Of a DNA stretch of 64,000 nt, positions 9,242 through 18,981 are shown piece by piece (within the stretch, counting starts at the first letter, position 1; every line of letters begins with the position of its first letter). Below the pieces are notes generated by a model. The model had not been told where the DNA came from. It saw only the letters and a list, made by a program, of their open reading frames with translations, and searched no databases. The position numbers and the translations under genes were made by a program. The stretch is from Hermatobates lingyangjiaoensis (lineage: Eukaryota; Arthropoda; Insecta; Hemiptera; Hermatobatidae), in contig JAPFBL010001049.1 in NCBI GenBank assembly GCA_026182355.1, forward strand, positions 26,533 to 90,532, written 5' to 3'.

Positions 9242-10144
9242 AATCTTTTTTTATTATTTGATGGAGACTATAGTACTGCGTCTTAAAAACTATAGTACTT
9301 CCCCCCTTTCTGGACTATAGTACCTCAGCAGTTAGCTTCAACGCTTCTAAGAAGCTCAGCACTTTTCATGGTTCCAGCGGTAAAAGTTGTTCTATGGTTT
9401 GTTGAGTGTCTCAAAGCACCCACGTCTGTGCAGTAAAGTTACCTTATAGTCAGTCAGCAGGTGCAACGGTGTTTCTTCGTCTTTGCTGAATCTGCATAAA
9501 TCATCATTGATAATGTCCATTCAGGCTCCCTATATGTTTCGGGAGAAAGTAACTTCCTTTTTCCTTCTTTGGGACGGTCTTCTTCAGGTCCTTAGGTGCA
9601 CTTGTGGGAGGTTGTCTTCCACTAGTTAGCGCTTTTTGACCCTCTGTGCTTCAGGAGGATGGTTTCCAGACTTCCTTCTCCTTAGTTTCATACAGGGGAA
9701 AATCCCTCTATCTCTATCGGTGGTACTAGTAGCAAGGCGGGTAGATCTAAAATCTGGCAAGTAGGCCAGCCAAGTGGGCACTTTTTGCCACTCTATCGGT
9801 GGTATTTTGTCCGCTCGTTCAGAGCACCGCATAAAAAAGTAAGTATACTCAAGGCAGTCGCCTGGTACACTTGATGCTACGTTCATACTAAAGTAACTCC
9901 TGTATCATCCATCCTTCGGTACGGATCGCATAACACCATAGATTGGGGCTGGAATAAAAGGACAGGATTTGGGGATTAGGAAGGATGTGAAACGAAGGTG
10001 GTCAAGCCCAGCCCCTGATCACCTTCTTCTCCTCTTTCGTTTGTCCCTGCATATAGCAGGTTAACAGGGTAGCCTCGTGAAGGCCGAAAGTCGGAGTTGA
10101 GTGTTAGAGGCTATTAGAGGCGCTTAATCACTCCATTACTACCC
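9242..10144 (-). mobile_element. 5'-truncated LINE inserted in the PLE reverse transcriptase
   Basis: A minus-strand element: T-rich at 9246-9260, the complement of a poly(A) tail. Both ends are flanked by the 9-bp target duplication CAATACAGT (9233-9241 and 10145-10153). About 9445-9497 translates on the minus strand as LCRFSKDEETPLHLLTDYK, the C-terminal CRFC..DEETP.HLL.DC motif found after RNase H in I/Jockey-type LINEs, with the second and last Cys replaced. The open frame at 9626-9886 is a decayed part of the same element. No intact RT is present. Confidence 0.75.
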
Positions 10145-11000
10145 CAATACAGTCACAATAAACGAAGAAGATTATAAAGCCAAAATGAGGACATTGTTAC
10201 AAGATACAGAAACTTACACTGTTTCAAGAACTGATCCATCTTCAACATAACGAACTAAAATAAATAAGGTCGTTGACGAACTTAAAAAGAACTGGATAAA
10301 TCCTCGTCAAGCGATATTAATGAAATAATATAATGGATCAGCTCCGGAGATATATGAATTATTCATATGGATTCATAAGTAGCCCAACGTATGAGCTATC
10401 AAAATACGTAGAGAAATATCTAAATTATACTGTCGTCAATGTTAAAAATTCATTAAAATTTAAAGAAGCCTTAACGAATGAAGTACTAAATGAAAATGTA
10501 ATAATGATTTCTCTAGATGTTCAATCACTTTTTACAAACGTGCCAATTCATTTAACTTTTGATTTAATAAATAAGAAATGGGAAAAAATTGAACCCCATA
10601 TTGCCATCACAATGGAGAAATTCTTATCCATTCTAAATCTTATTTGTGAAGCTCGATATTTTATATTTAATGGAGTTATATATAAACAAAAGTTTGGATT
10701 ACCTATGGGCTCTCCAATATCACCGGTTCTTGCAAACATAGTAATGGTTGAATTACTAAAGTATTGTAAAAGAGAGTTAGGCTTAATAGTTAAATTCATG
10801 AAACTCTATGTCGATGATTTGTTTCTAATTATTGAAAAAAAAGAGAATTGGATAATGTTTTAAATGTATTTAATTTATATCATAATCGACTTAAATTTAC
10901 ATGTGAGATAGAAAAAGATGGCATTCTCCCATTCCTGGATATAAAAGTTATAAGAGGAGAAAATGGTAATATTTTAACCGATTGGTACACGAAACCAAAC
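10145..11000 (+). pseudogene. PLE reverse transcriptase, 3' part, with two frameshifts
   Basis: After the LINE the protein resumes as INEEDYKAKMRTLLQDTETY with a stop at 10250 and others. Near 10375 the frame shifts into SPTYELSKYVEKYL, then SLDVQSLFTNVPI (first Asp of the palm), GLPMGSPISPVLANI and YVDD (residues 159-162 counted from 10333). Near 10845 a second shift leads to the thumb motif GILPFLDIKVI. These are the canonical PLE RT motifs. The ATG at 10333 is not a real start. The copy ends abruptly at a family 3 palindrome, without an endonuclease. Confidence 0.9.
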
Positions 11001-11225
11001 ACACTTACAGTCTCTAATTTTCGGTTTGAACCATCTTCAGGAGAGATAAGAGAGGGAAACCAAGCGCACTGAGGGAAACAGTGCGCTTGGTTTCCCTCTC
11101 TTATCTCTCCTGAAGATGGTTCAAACCGAAAACTAGAGACTGTGTGTTCTTTTGATTTCTCTATGTTTCTTTGTCTATATTTAACTATATTTGTCCGTTT
11201 TGGATCGTATTTTCAACGAAAAAGT
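11001..11225. mobile_element. PLE terminal palindrome, family 3
   Basis: Head-to-head ends meet at about 11072-11086 (GCACTGAGGGAAACAGTGC). The minus arm has CGGTTTGAACCATCTTCAGG; the plus arm has CTGAAGATGGTTCAAACCGAAAAC. The stem II bases changed together (C to T before GGTT), but the stem III block of the plus arm reads ACTAG rather than AATTA. Confidence 0.75.
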
Positions 11226-11235
11226 ATATATATAT

Positions 11236-11448
11236 AAATAAAGATTTCATATAAACACGTGAAATAACAATCAATGATGAAACCGCAATAAAAAATAGAA
11301 AAACAAGACTAAGATCCTTCAACCGTAACAAGCGGTCTTCGTCAGTTGGGTTTTTGACTCTGAAGAATTAAAAAGTAAAGAAGATCGCTTGTTACGGTTG
11401 AAAGATCTTAGTCTTGTTTCCCCATTTCTTATTCAGGTTTGATTATTG
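11236..11448. mobile_element. PLE terminal palindrome, family 1
   Basis: The same layout as 3713-3916, with a small insertion (GAATTAAAAAGTAAA) in the core of the plus arm that separates CTGA from GAAGATCGC. (TA)n flanks both sides. Confidence 0.75.
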
Positions 11449-11462
11449 ATATATATATATAT

Positions 11463-12287
11463 ACGAGTATAACAGATTCAATAATATATCGACTGTTTTA
11501 TAGAATAGGTGAGTTCCGTAATCGGGATTCGGTTAATTTTCTAGGTTCAAAAATCAAACTCTCATTGGCGACGTTTCGGTTTTTATTTAAAACCTTTTTT
11601 TATTTCTTATTATAACATTTTTAAATTCTTGTTACATTTCAAGCCTAGTTAAAAGTTTTGTCTGGTTAAGATTGTAGTAACTTTAAATAATGTAAAATTC
11701 ATTTTCTATAGTCGAAAAATTCTTACTTCTCTCAATGAAAAAGGTTTTTAAAATAAAAGATTGGCAAAGAGAGTTTGATTTTTAACCTAGAAATCGCCCA
11801 AATAAACTATATTGACACAAGGAACACACAGAACAACTGCCTGAGTCGTTGTCTACCTGCGGAGCGACTCGTTTCTATCTTCCTGATGACGAGGACATCG
11901 AAATATACTAGTGAGTTTCTGTTTCATTTCTGTGTGTTCATTGTGTCAATATTGTTTATATAATATATATAGGTGTGTTCTCTAATCGGGGTTCGGTCAA
12001 GTTCCAGGATAAAAAATCAAACTCTCGTTGCCAACGTTTCGGTTTTACTTAAAACCTTTTTCATAGGCAGAAGTAAGAATTTTTTTAACAAAGAAAATGA
12101 AATTTACATTATTTAAACGAACAACAATGTAAATTTCATTTTCTTTGTTAAAAAATTCTTACTTCTGCCTATGAAAAAGGTTATAAATAAAACCGAAACG
12201 CTGGCAACGAGAGTTTGATTTTTTATTCTGGAAAATTGACCGAACTCCGATTAGAGAACTATCTAACGGTCGATATATTAATGAACC

Positions 12288-12290
<3 letters not shown>
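11463..12290. mobile_element. PLE ends, families 8, 6 and 8
   Basis: Bases 11463-11795 hold a diverged family 8 pair. Bases 11796-11960 hold a family 6 end (GAGTCGTTGTCTACCTGCGG, CTGATGACGAGGACATCGAAATATAC). Bases 11970-12290 form a tighter family 8 palindrome joined near 12115-12125. The family 6 core is CTGATGA, C, GA-GGACA-TC, GAA, ATAT, A. Confidence 0.7.
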
Positions 12291-12366
<76 letters not shown>

Positions 12367-12660
12367 TTGTCTGCCTGCAGAGCGACTCGTTTCTACCTTC
12401 CTGATGACGAGGACATCAAAATATATTAGTGAGTTTCTGTTTCATTTCTATATGTTCTTTTTGTCAATATTGTTTATATATATACCATGATAAACGAAAA
12501 ACGGTCCAGCAGGACAGATAACAATTAAAATAAGCAGTGACACATAAACTGAAACACAACAAAGACTCACTTTTCAATATTTCGACCGTAATGGCGGTCG
12601 TCCTCAGGATAAGAAGTGAATTGACGGAGGGACGACAGTCAACACTATATATATATATTT
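12291..12660. mobile_element. (TA)n(GA)n tract, PLE family 6 end and inverted family 5 end
   Basis: TA and GA repeats fill 12291-12362. Family 6 follows to about 12480. Family 5 is on the minus strand at 12483-12645 (GACCGTAATGGCGGTCGTCC, AAGTGAATTGACGGAGGGACG). Then comes (TA)n. Confidence 0.7.
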
Positions 12661-12724
12661 GATTAACGAATTTCTCGCCTATTTCCAATTTGGTTAATTT
12701 TTTTTGAAAGATTTTCCAATTTTC

Positions 12725-12870
12725 TGATGGATTTCCTTGTGGTAGGAGATAGCGTATGGAACAGCTGTCCAAAATTCATTTTATTCACTTATTTTACACT
12801 GATGCTTACTATTAACGATTTACGATTACACTTAACTATATAAAACGACAGCTTTCGGTCCTTCAGAAGG
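12725..12870 (+). mobile_element. PLE-like end
   Basis: Ends with CGACAGCTTTCGGTCCTTCAGAAGG. On the minus strand this reads CTGAAGG, ACC, GAAAGCTGTC, a shortened hammerhead-type core. (TA)n and (GA)n follow. The upstream part has no coding sign I can defend. Confidence 0.45.
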
Positions 12871-12879
12871 ATATATATA

Positions 12880-12896
<17 letters not shown>

Positions 12897-12911
<15 letters not shown>

Positions 12912-13312
12912 TCTGCCTGTAGAGCAACTCGTTTCTACATTCCTGATGACGAGGACATCAAAATATATTACTGAGTTTCTGTTTCATTTCTGTGTGTTCA
13001 TTGTGTCAATATTGTTTATATAATATATATATATATGATAAAAGATCGACCGTGGAATAGAAACACAAAACTAACATTTATCGGGACTCGGTCAGTTCTT
13101 CAGGTTCAAATTAAACTCTCATTGCCAACGTTTCTGTTTTAATTTAAAACCTTTGGCATTTTAAAAACGTTGGCATTGAGAGTTTAATTTGAACCTGAAG
13201 AACTGACCGAGTCCCGATAAAAAGGTTTTAAATAAAAACCGAAACGTTAGCAATGAGAGTTTTATTTGAACCTGAAGAACTGATAGAGTCCCGATAAATT
13301 TTAGTTTTGTAT
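12897..13312. mobile_element. PLE family 6 end and family 2 multi-copy palindrome
   Basis: The family 6 end lies at 12910-13020. Family 2 at 13035-13312 has one minus-strand and two plus-strand partial copies around AACGTTGGCATTGAGAG. Repeats of GAACCTGAAGAACTGA at about 13190 and 13272 show a local duplication. (TA)n lies on both sides. Confidence 0.7.
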
Positions 13313-14250
13313 ATATATATATATATAATATATAAATATAATATATATATATATATAATAGAGAAGAGAGAGAGAGAGAGAAGAATAAATATAGAGAGTC
13401 TAGAATAAACCCGTATTAACTGTCGCAACAGATTTATACAGCGCCGTCCATTAAGACACCAGTGTTGCCAATATATATATATATATTATATATATATATA
13501 AATAGCCATTACAACTCACTTCCTGTAGCAGTCTTGCCAACCTTCATTCCAGTAATTTCATTATTATTACCAGTATCTTTCAATATAGAAATTTTTTTTC
13601 TTTTCTTAATACATTTAATACATTAATACGAAATGATTTACGGCTCATAATTTATTTATAATATCAAGGTGTTGCCTTATTTTTTTTTTATATCTTCAAT
13701 TTAATTTTGATTTATATATCTTTTTATATTGAGATACTTATTTTAGATTTACTGGTTTTTTTTTTTTTTTAGAGTAAAAATAGATTTCTAAGGATAATGG
13801 ATTTATAGATTTATAAATTTCGTGAAATAACTATTTTAGAATGGAATGACATTAACAAATTAAAGCCTGATAATTCTTCTACTTGCCTCAATGAACAGAT
13901 TCCCAAGTGTACAACTTTTCTTAATTTATTTATTAAAAAAAAAAAAAAAAAAAATGTTCTATTTTCTCCGTATTCTTATATTTGTTTATATTTCGTTATA
14001 GTTCTGTGTGTTATATTTTCAATATGTTTCCTACACTTTAGTCTTAGAGCAAATGTAAAGGCTCGGCCTAACCTTTAGGAAAAAAAAATAATGAAATGTA
14101 CTTGCCTTCTAATATAAAACAGATGTACCCCATACCCTCACCCACGTCCATCCTATTCCCAGTCAGTTGTACCACAGACACTCACCCTTAGATTGGTATT
14201 CTCTTCCTTATTTCATTTTATTTTTATTTTGTACTATATTTACTGTATAA
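13313..14250. other. Microsatellites and AT-rich DNA without a gene
   Basis: TA and GA repeats lie at 13313-13385 and 13473-13500. From 13500 to 14250 the DNA is AT-rich with poly(T) and poly(A) runs. I see no gene or recognisable element. Confidence 0.6.
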
Positions 14251-14702
14251 CAGTATTTCCCAAAGTGGGCGGTACCACCCCCCTGGGGGCGGTGCTTTGA
14301 TATCGATGGGCGCTAATGCAAAAAGGAGCGGGGAATCTATTTCCATAAATTGAAAATGATCATGCAATATAATTTCTAAATTTAAGTGAAAACACGATAT
14401 GTAAACTTCTAGGAAACAGTTTCTTAAAATTATTTGTTTTTGATAATTCATTTTTATGTTAAAAGTATATTCTCACCTAAGTTTCTTTTATTGTTTATTA
14501 ATTCTTTTGCATAAATATGCTATGAAATAATACATCTATTGAATTGTAAATAAATATTCGATTTGTAATTATTTTAATTTAATTACTAAAATGTTACTCA
14601 TTTGGTTATTTAGTCTAGGTATCTGATTATTATTCAAGGGTTTTGAGTTATAGGTTTATGGACCCAAGGGGGCGGTCACTCGAAATAGTTTCGGAAACAC
14701 TG
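14251..14702. mobile_element. hAT-type MITE, 452 bp
   Basis: The left end CAGTATTTCCCAAAGTGGG and the right end (reversed) CAGTGTTTCCGAAACTATTT form imperfect terminal inverted repeats of the hAT style, with the C-rich block just inside the left end. The flanking octamers CTGTATAA (14243-14250) and CTATATAC (14703-14710) match at six of eight positions, which fits an aged 8-bp target duplication. No transposase is present; the reverse open frame inside is not one. Confidence 0.75.
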
Positions 14703-14744
14703 CTATATACTATAGATCACTCTGTGGTGTCAATGTATTTTTTA

Positions 14745-15190
14745 GTTAATGCCTGAAGAAGAACACTACGTGTTCGAAACGCGTTCTTTATACCATTAAA
14801 TTTTTATATATAGAGACCATTTCATTAACTTTTTAACCTACAATGAGATTTCTTAGGTAAAATGGATAAACCAACAAAAGTCACCACACAAATGAAGTTT
14901 TATTCAACGCGTTTCGAACACTTTGTGTTCATCATCAGGAAGACACTATAATACAAATTATATCTAATTAGTTACAAAAATTAGAGTGAAATAATAAAAT
15001 TCAATTAAAAGAATTCAAGACATACCCAAGGATGTGGTACTGACGGGTTGGTCCAGTGAACACAACTAGTACGAAACAGATCCGTTGCGAAAGAGTGGGG
15101 ATAGACATTTAGGAGATAAGGGACAAAGTGTTCGAAACGCGTTGAATAAAACTTCATTTGTGTGGAAACTTTTGTTAGTTTATCCATTTT
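14745..15190. mobile_element. PLE ends, family 9
   Basis: A plus end (GCCTGAAGAAGAACACTACG, GTGTTCGAAACGCGTTC) is followed by a minus end near 14903-14942 and a plus half near 15121-15165 (GTGTTCGAAACGCGTTGAAT). The outer arms AAATGAAGTTTTATTCAACG and its complement frame 14890-15175. It belongs to the same structural class as the other families. Confidence 0.7.
14903..14942 (-). ncRNA. Hammerhead-ribozyme-like motif, PLE family 9
   Basis: On the minus strand: TTC (stem I), CTGATGA, one extra T, GAACAC/GTGTTC stem II with loop AAA, GAA, the self-complementary ACGCGT, T at the cleavage position, then GAA (pairs with TTC). The repeat in copy B is at 31197-31236. All core bases are intact; activity is untested. 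Confidence 0.7.
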
Positions 15191-15673
15191 ACCTCAGAAT
15201 GAGTAAATACCACACAATTACGGATTGCACAACTAATGATTTACAATGAGATTTATAAGGAAGTTAACTATAATGTATTTGTTTATACTGGAGTATAAAT
15301 ACAATGGATTTCCCCGTTAGTTTATCATTTATTACATACAAATAAAACAATCATGTCGAGTGTTTATGTTACAATTAAAAATGACACGCAGTACATCATC
15401 GGCATGTTTCTATTTCCTCTAATTATTCATCTGATGATGATGAATGACAAGTAAAATATCATCATTCATCTCAACCCCCCCCCCCTCCACTTAACATTAA
15501 AAATAACTTATAGAAAAATGTAGGGTTTTCTTTAAGCATTCATTTATATCAAACATAGTGCAAAAACTTATTTCATTATATTTTTTTTTCTATTCTTCCA
15601 TTATTTGTGACTCTCATATAGTCACTATATAGACGTATATCGTATAAATATATATATACTATATATATATAGT

Positions 15674-15704
<31 letters not shown>

Positions 15705-15719
15705 ATATATATATTGATT
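15191..15719. other. AT-rich DNA, poly(C) run and (TA)n
   Basis: There is no gene. A C-run lies near 15475-15484 and TA-rich repeats at 15640-15715. A CATCATCATC-like inverted pair near 15430-15470 is short and simple. Confidence 0.55.
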
Positions 15720-16060
15720 TGTTATTGAGGCTCGGTCAAGTAAAGAAAATAATAACAAAAAAAAATACTCTTTCCTAGGCCGATGTTTTCGATGTATTTT
15801 TGTCCATCCATCTTCAGGCTAAAATTAGAGTAAAGAACTATAATACATTTACCAAAACAATCTACAACTCACATAGAGAACTAACACAAATTGTAGATTG
15901 TTTTTGGTAAATGTATTATAGTTCTTACTCTAATTTTAGCCCTGAAGATGATGTACAAATACATCGAACGTCGGCCTAGGAAGGAGTTTCTCTTTTATTT
16001 GACCTAGCCCTCAATAACAAAACATAGAATAGAATAGAAGAGGTCAATAACAATTTTTGA
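15720..16060. mobile_element. PLE terminal palindrome, family 10
   Basis: An inverted pair: left TTGAGGCTCGGTCAAG and CTAGGCCGATGTTTTCGATG, right GATGATGTACAAATACATCG, AACGTCGGCCTAGG and TAGCCCTCAATAAC, joined near 15870-15890. The minus arm keeps CTGAAGA, an extra T, a long stem II and GAA. Copy B differs most from copy A just here (GTGCTCCAGGCC instead of GTCGGCC). Confidence 0.7.
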
Positions 16061-16080
16061 GTTTATATATATATATATAT

Positions 16081-16488
16081 ACAGGTTTGATTAAATAATA
16101 CGCCATATTTACGGTTGATTAGTTTCCTTGTGTATTTCTCAAGGGATCTGAATAATCTTCTTGTTCCATTTCCATTGGAAATGTTCTATTCAATTTAGAT
16201 GTTTGTACAAGAAGATTATTCAGAAAACCATTGGAAATGTTCTATTCAATTTAGATGTTTGTACAAGAAGATTATTCAGAAAACCATTGGAAATGTTCTA
16301 TTCAATTTAGATGTTTGTACAAGAAGATTATTCAGAAAACCATTGGAAATGTTCTATTCAATTTAGATACATATGCACAAGAAGATTATTCAGATCCCTT
16401 GAGAAATACACAAGGAAACTAATCAACCGAAATATGGCGTATTATTTTAATCAAACCTGTATAAATGAAGGACTGCTTCCTAAATATA

Positions 16489-16490
<2 letters not shown>
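16081..16490. mobile_element. PLE N-terminal coding fragment as a palindrome with four 56-bp tandem repeats in its loop
   Basis: The arms at 16081-16165 (minus) and 16375-16462 (plus) are reverse complements. Between them four 56-bp direct units start at 16172, 16228, 16284 and 16340 (CCATTGGAAATGTTC, CAAGAAGATTATTCAG). The plus arm reads LEKYTRKLINRNMAYYFNQT, then CINEGLLPKY, a PLE N-terminal pattern that recurs at 56.17 kb. The 56-bp period breaks the frame, so the repeat is not a coding array. Confidence 0.65.
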
Positions 16491-16519
<29 letters not shown>

Positions 16520-16523
<4 letters not shown>

Positions 16524-16680
16524 CTTTAAATTACACAAAGCACGACACAGAAAAAAGAATAAAAGAAGCACTTACAGAATTCAATATTTCGAACTGTTGT
16601 TCGTCATCAGGAGTAGACTAAAAGAGAGGACGAAGTGAGAGAGATCTCCCCACGTCGAAGAACGGAGCGCGAATGAATAT
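16520..16680 (-). mobile_element. PLE terminal sequence, family 7
   Basis: Minus strand: GCGCTCCGTTCTTCGACG, then CTGATGA, C, GAAC-AACA-GTTC, GAA, ATAT, T, GAATTC, GTGCTTC and TGTGTAATTTAAAG. Core and stem II are intact. (TA)n lies on both sides. Confidence 0.75.
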
Positions 16681-16829
16681 ATATATATTCTGTTAATAAA
16701 CTAAATGTTCGATTCAAACATTTTCATTAATAACATGGTTTAATGGTTTAATATAACATGTTTAATATATAATCTTATGTTATTACTTAGGTCAAAACAT
16801 ATAATATATATATATATATTATAATATTA

Positions 16830-17335
16830 GTATAGGTTGGCAGCAAATCTTCTTGGAGGTATATACTTTGTGAAAATGTAACCAACCGCACCTTCGGTAT
16901 TAAACGACTTTTAAACTAAGCTGTTCCAGTCTTCTGACAGTCTTACGAATATAAGGTGGTAATTTGTATGTATATATATATAGTTAAAATTTGCAGCAGC
17001 TTCTGCACTCACTAACTTTACGCTGGTGGCCTCGATCCTTCGGGCGATTTTTCTTTCTTCTGGCTGCAGTTGCCATAGCATCTGTCCTAGAGACATACGT
17101 CAATATTTTACGAGCTTTCGACCATATAAACGTTGGTCATCATCAGGTAGAGCATGCCTTGTAGTTATGAGCTTAAATACCAATCAGGTTGACTAATTCG
17201 AACCAATCAGAGCGCAGGGTTAAGGCTGCTGCTCTGATTGGACCTCATGCTTGGCTCCAGGCTCCTGCTCGTCGGAATTACGTACATGCCCTTGACCTGG
17301 AGGTTTATAGAGGGGTTCCTTTCCTTTATAAATAT
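16830..17335 (-). mobile_element. PLE 5' end: terminal repeat, hammerhead motif and start of the open frame
   Basis: Read on the minus strand, the region begins at 17335 with a terminal-repeat-like block containing CCAATCAGAGC pairs, passes a hammerhead-type core at 17108-17151, and 12 bases later reaches ATG at 17096. The frame starts MSLGQMLWQLQPEERKIARR and runs 61 codons into (TA)n near 16978. Beyond the TA tract the frame LRKTVRRLEQLSLKVV-like sequence appears (16,910-16,955) before a stop. A ribozyme directly upstream of the first ATG is the layout expected of a PLE 5' end. I infer it from order only. Confidence 0.6.
17108..17151 (-). ncRNA. Hammerhead-ribozyme-like motif upstream of a PLE open frame
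   Basis: Minus strand: TAC (stem I), CTGATGA, extra T, GACCA/TGGTC stem II with loop ACGTTTATA, GAA, the self-complementary AGCT, C at the cleavage position, GTA (pairs with TAC). A CUGAUGA core with C17 is the most favourable combination in the window. Copy B: 33425-33468. Confidence 0.72.
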
Positions 17336-17372
17336 ATATATATATTATATTATAAAATAAATATAATATATA

Positions 17373-17500
17373 CAAAACTAAAGTTCATCGGGACTCGGTC
17401 AGTTCTTCAGGTTCAAATAAGCTCTCATTTCCAACGTTTCGGTTTTTATTTAAAACCTTTTTCATGTCCAAAGGCCTATGAAAAAGGTTTTAATATAACA
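17373..17500. mobile_element. PLE family 2 end (partial palindrome)
   Basis: CGGGACTCGGTCAGTTCTTC, CCAACGTTTCGGTTTTTATT and CTTTTTCATGTCCAAAGGCC, then a short turn back (GGCCTATGAAAAAGG). The right arm is mostly lost. Confidence 0.65.
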
Positions 17501-17572
17501 TGGTTTAATACAGTTTAAAGTTTCGAATTTAGGGTTTTTTTTTTGGGGGGGGGGGCACCCTTTAGTATAGAT

Positions 17573-17908
17573 CAGGGGTTCCCAAAGGGGGTGAAATTCA
17601 CCCCCAGGGGTGAATTTTGGATCTTCAAGGGGGTGAATTGTGACCACAGTAGGTTTACAGAGTGAGGAAAGCTATTATAGGTTTTGACCTCTTAATTATA
17701 ATTTAAAAAAAAATTGTTGGAATTAATATTTAATATATCCATCAATAATTATAATTAGCATTTTATTTGTAAAATTCTCTTATAATCATAATCACTGTAG
17801 AGTTGTAACAGTGTATATACTACCTTGGGAAGAATAGGGGGTGGGGGGAATGGCATTGTGGGAAATGGCGAGAGGGGTGAATGGGCTAAACAGGGCCAGG
17901 AACCCCTG
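17573..17908. mobile_element. hAT-type MITE, 336 bp, with perfect 8-bp target duplication
   Basis: The ends CAGGGGTTCCCAAAGGGGG and (reversed) CAGGGGTTCCTGGCCC are hAT-like terminal inverted repeats. The octamer GTATAGAT is present directly outside both ends (17565-17572 and 17909-17916). Subterminal G-rich repeats (GGGGGTGAA) are present. It has no coding sequence. The perfect duplication suggests a fairly recent insertion. Confidence 0.88.
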
Positions 17909-17929
17909 GTATAGATTATTATAGTTATA

Positions 17930-18180
17930 CGAGTTCGAGATTAACAAAGAGAAACACACAAAGTAGGGAAACACACTTACAGACTCAAATTTTTGGTAAC
18001 GCTTACTTGCCGTTGCGTCTACAACGTGCTTGGTCTCCCATTCTCTTTTCTCCAGAAGACGGATTACCCGAAAATTTGAGTCTGTAAGTGTGTTTCCCTA
18101 CTTTGTGTGTTTCTCTTTGTTAATCTCGAACTCGTATTGTGTCCAGTTTGGATCGTATTTCGTTTTATCAGTGAATTATT
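17930..18180. mobile_element. PLE terminal palindrome, family 4
   Basis: Left ACGAGTTCGAGATTAAC, right GTTAATCTCGAACTCGT, with CAAATTTTTGGTAACGC on the left and CGGATTACCCGAAAATTTG on the right. The core reads CCAGAAGACGG rather than CTGAAGACGG, a decayed copy. Confidence 0.7.
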
Positions 18181-18929
18181 ATAGTTATAGAAATATAAAA
18201 CAAAATAAAATGTTTATTATATATTTCTTTTGAAATTATATTTTTTTTTGTTTTTTGATAAATTGTCTCCTATATAGAAAAGAATTCAAGAGATTTTGGA
18301 AGCCCTTTGGAAGGGTGTGGTATGATAATAGCAAGCATTCAAATAGCGGTTTCATATTGACAATAGAAGGGGAGCCAAGGCATCTGTGGATCAAACAGGT
18401 GCTACTAGTTCACAAATCGCCCACCAGCCACCGCTACTAGTCATCAAATAAACCCCCCCCCCCCCCCCAAAAAAACAGTTTTAATTAAATCCTTCATTTT
18501 AATCGATTTTGACTGTATTACATTTAATTAAAACATTTCTTACTTATCAAACAGTATCGAATTTTTTTAAATATTTATTACTGTTATAATAAAAAAAAAA
18601 CAAAAAAAAAAACAGTAATTGGTGTCTTTGGTGATTCGATGTTGTTCGGGGTCAGCGTGGTATACACTCATTTTATTTATATCGAACAGTGATAAACATA
18701 TGAGGGTTTGTCTTTTAGTTATGAACATTGCAGGTTCAAGTCTTCTCCAGACCCATTTCTAGTATCCATCCTTATAGGGTTTCACCTTTTATGGTTATTC
18801 ACCTTTTTAGGTTAGGAAGTGTGACTCAATTATTATTTGGAACCCATTTTAGTCATTGCAATTCTATTGTCTGTAGAATCCTGAAGCCCTTATCATCAAA
18901 GGCAAAAAAACTAAATCTTATCTTCAAAC
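18181..18929. other. AT-rich DNA with poly(C) and poly(A) runs, no gene
   Basis: Short frames exist but none resembles a protein. A C-run near 18451-18468 is followed by A. The copy at 34.5-35.3 kb is nearly identical. Confidence 0.55.
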
Positions 18930-18937
18930 TTAGGTCG

Positions 18938-18981
<44 letters not shown>

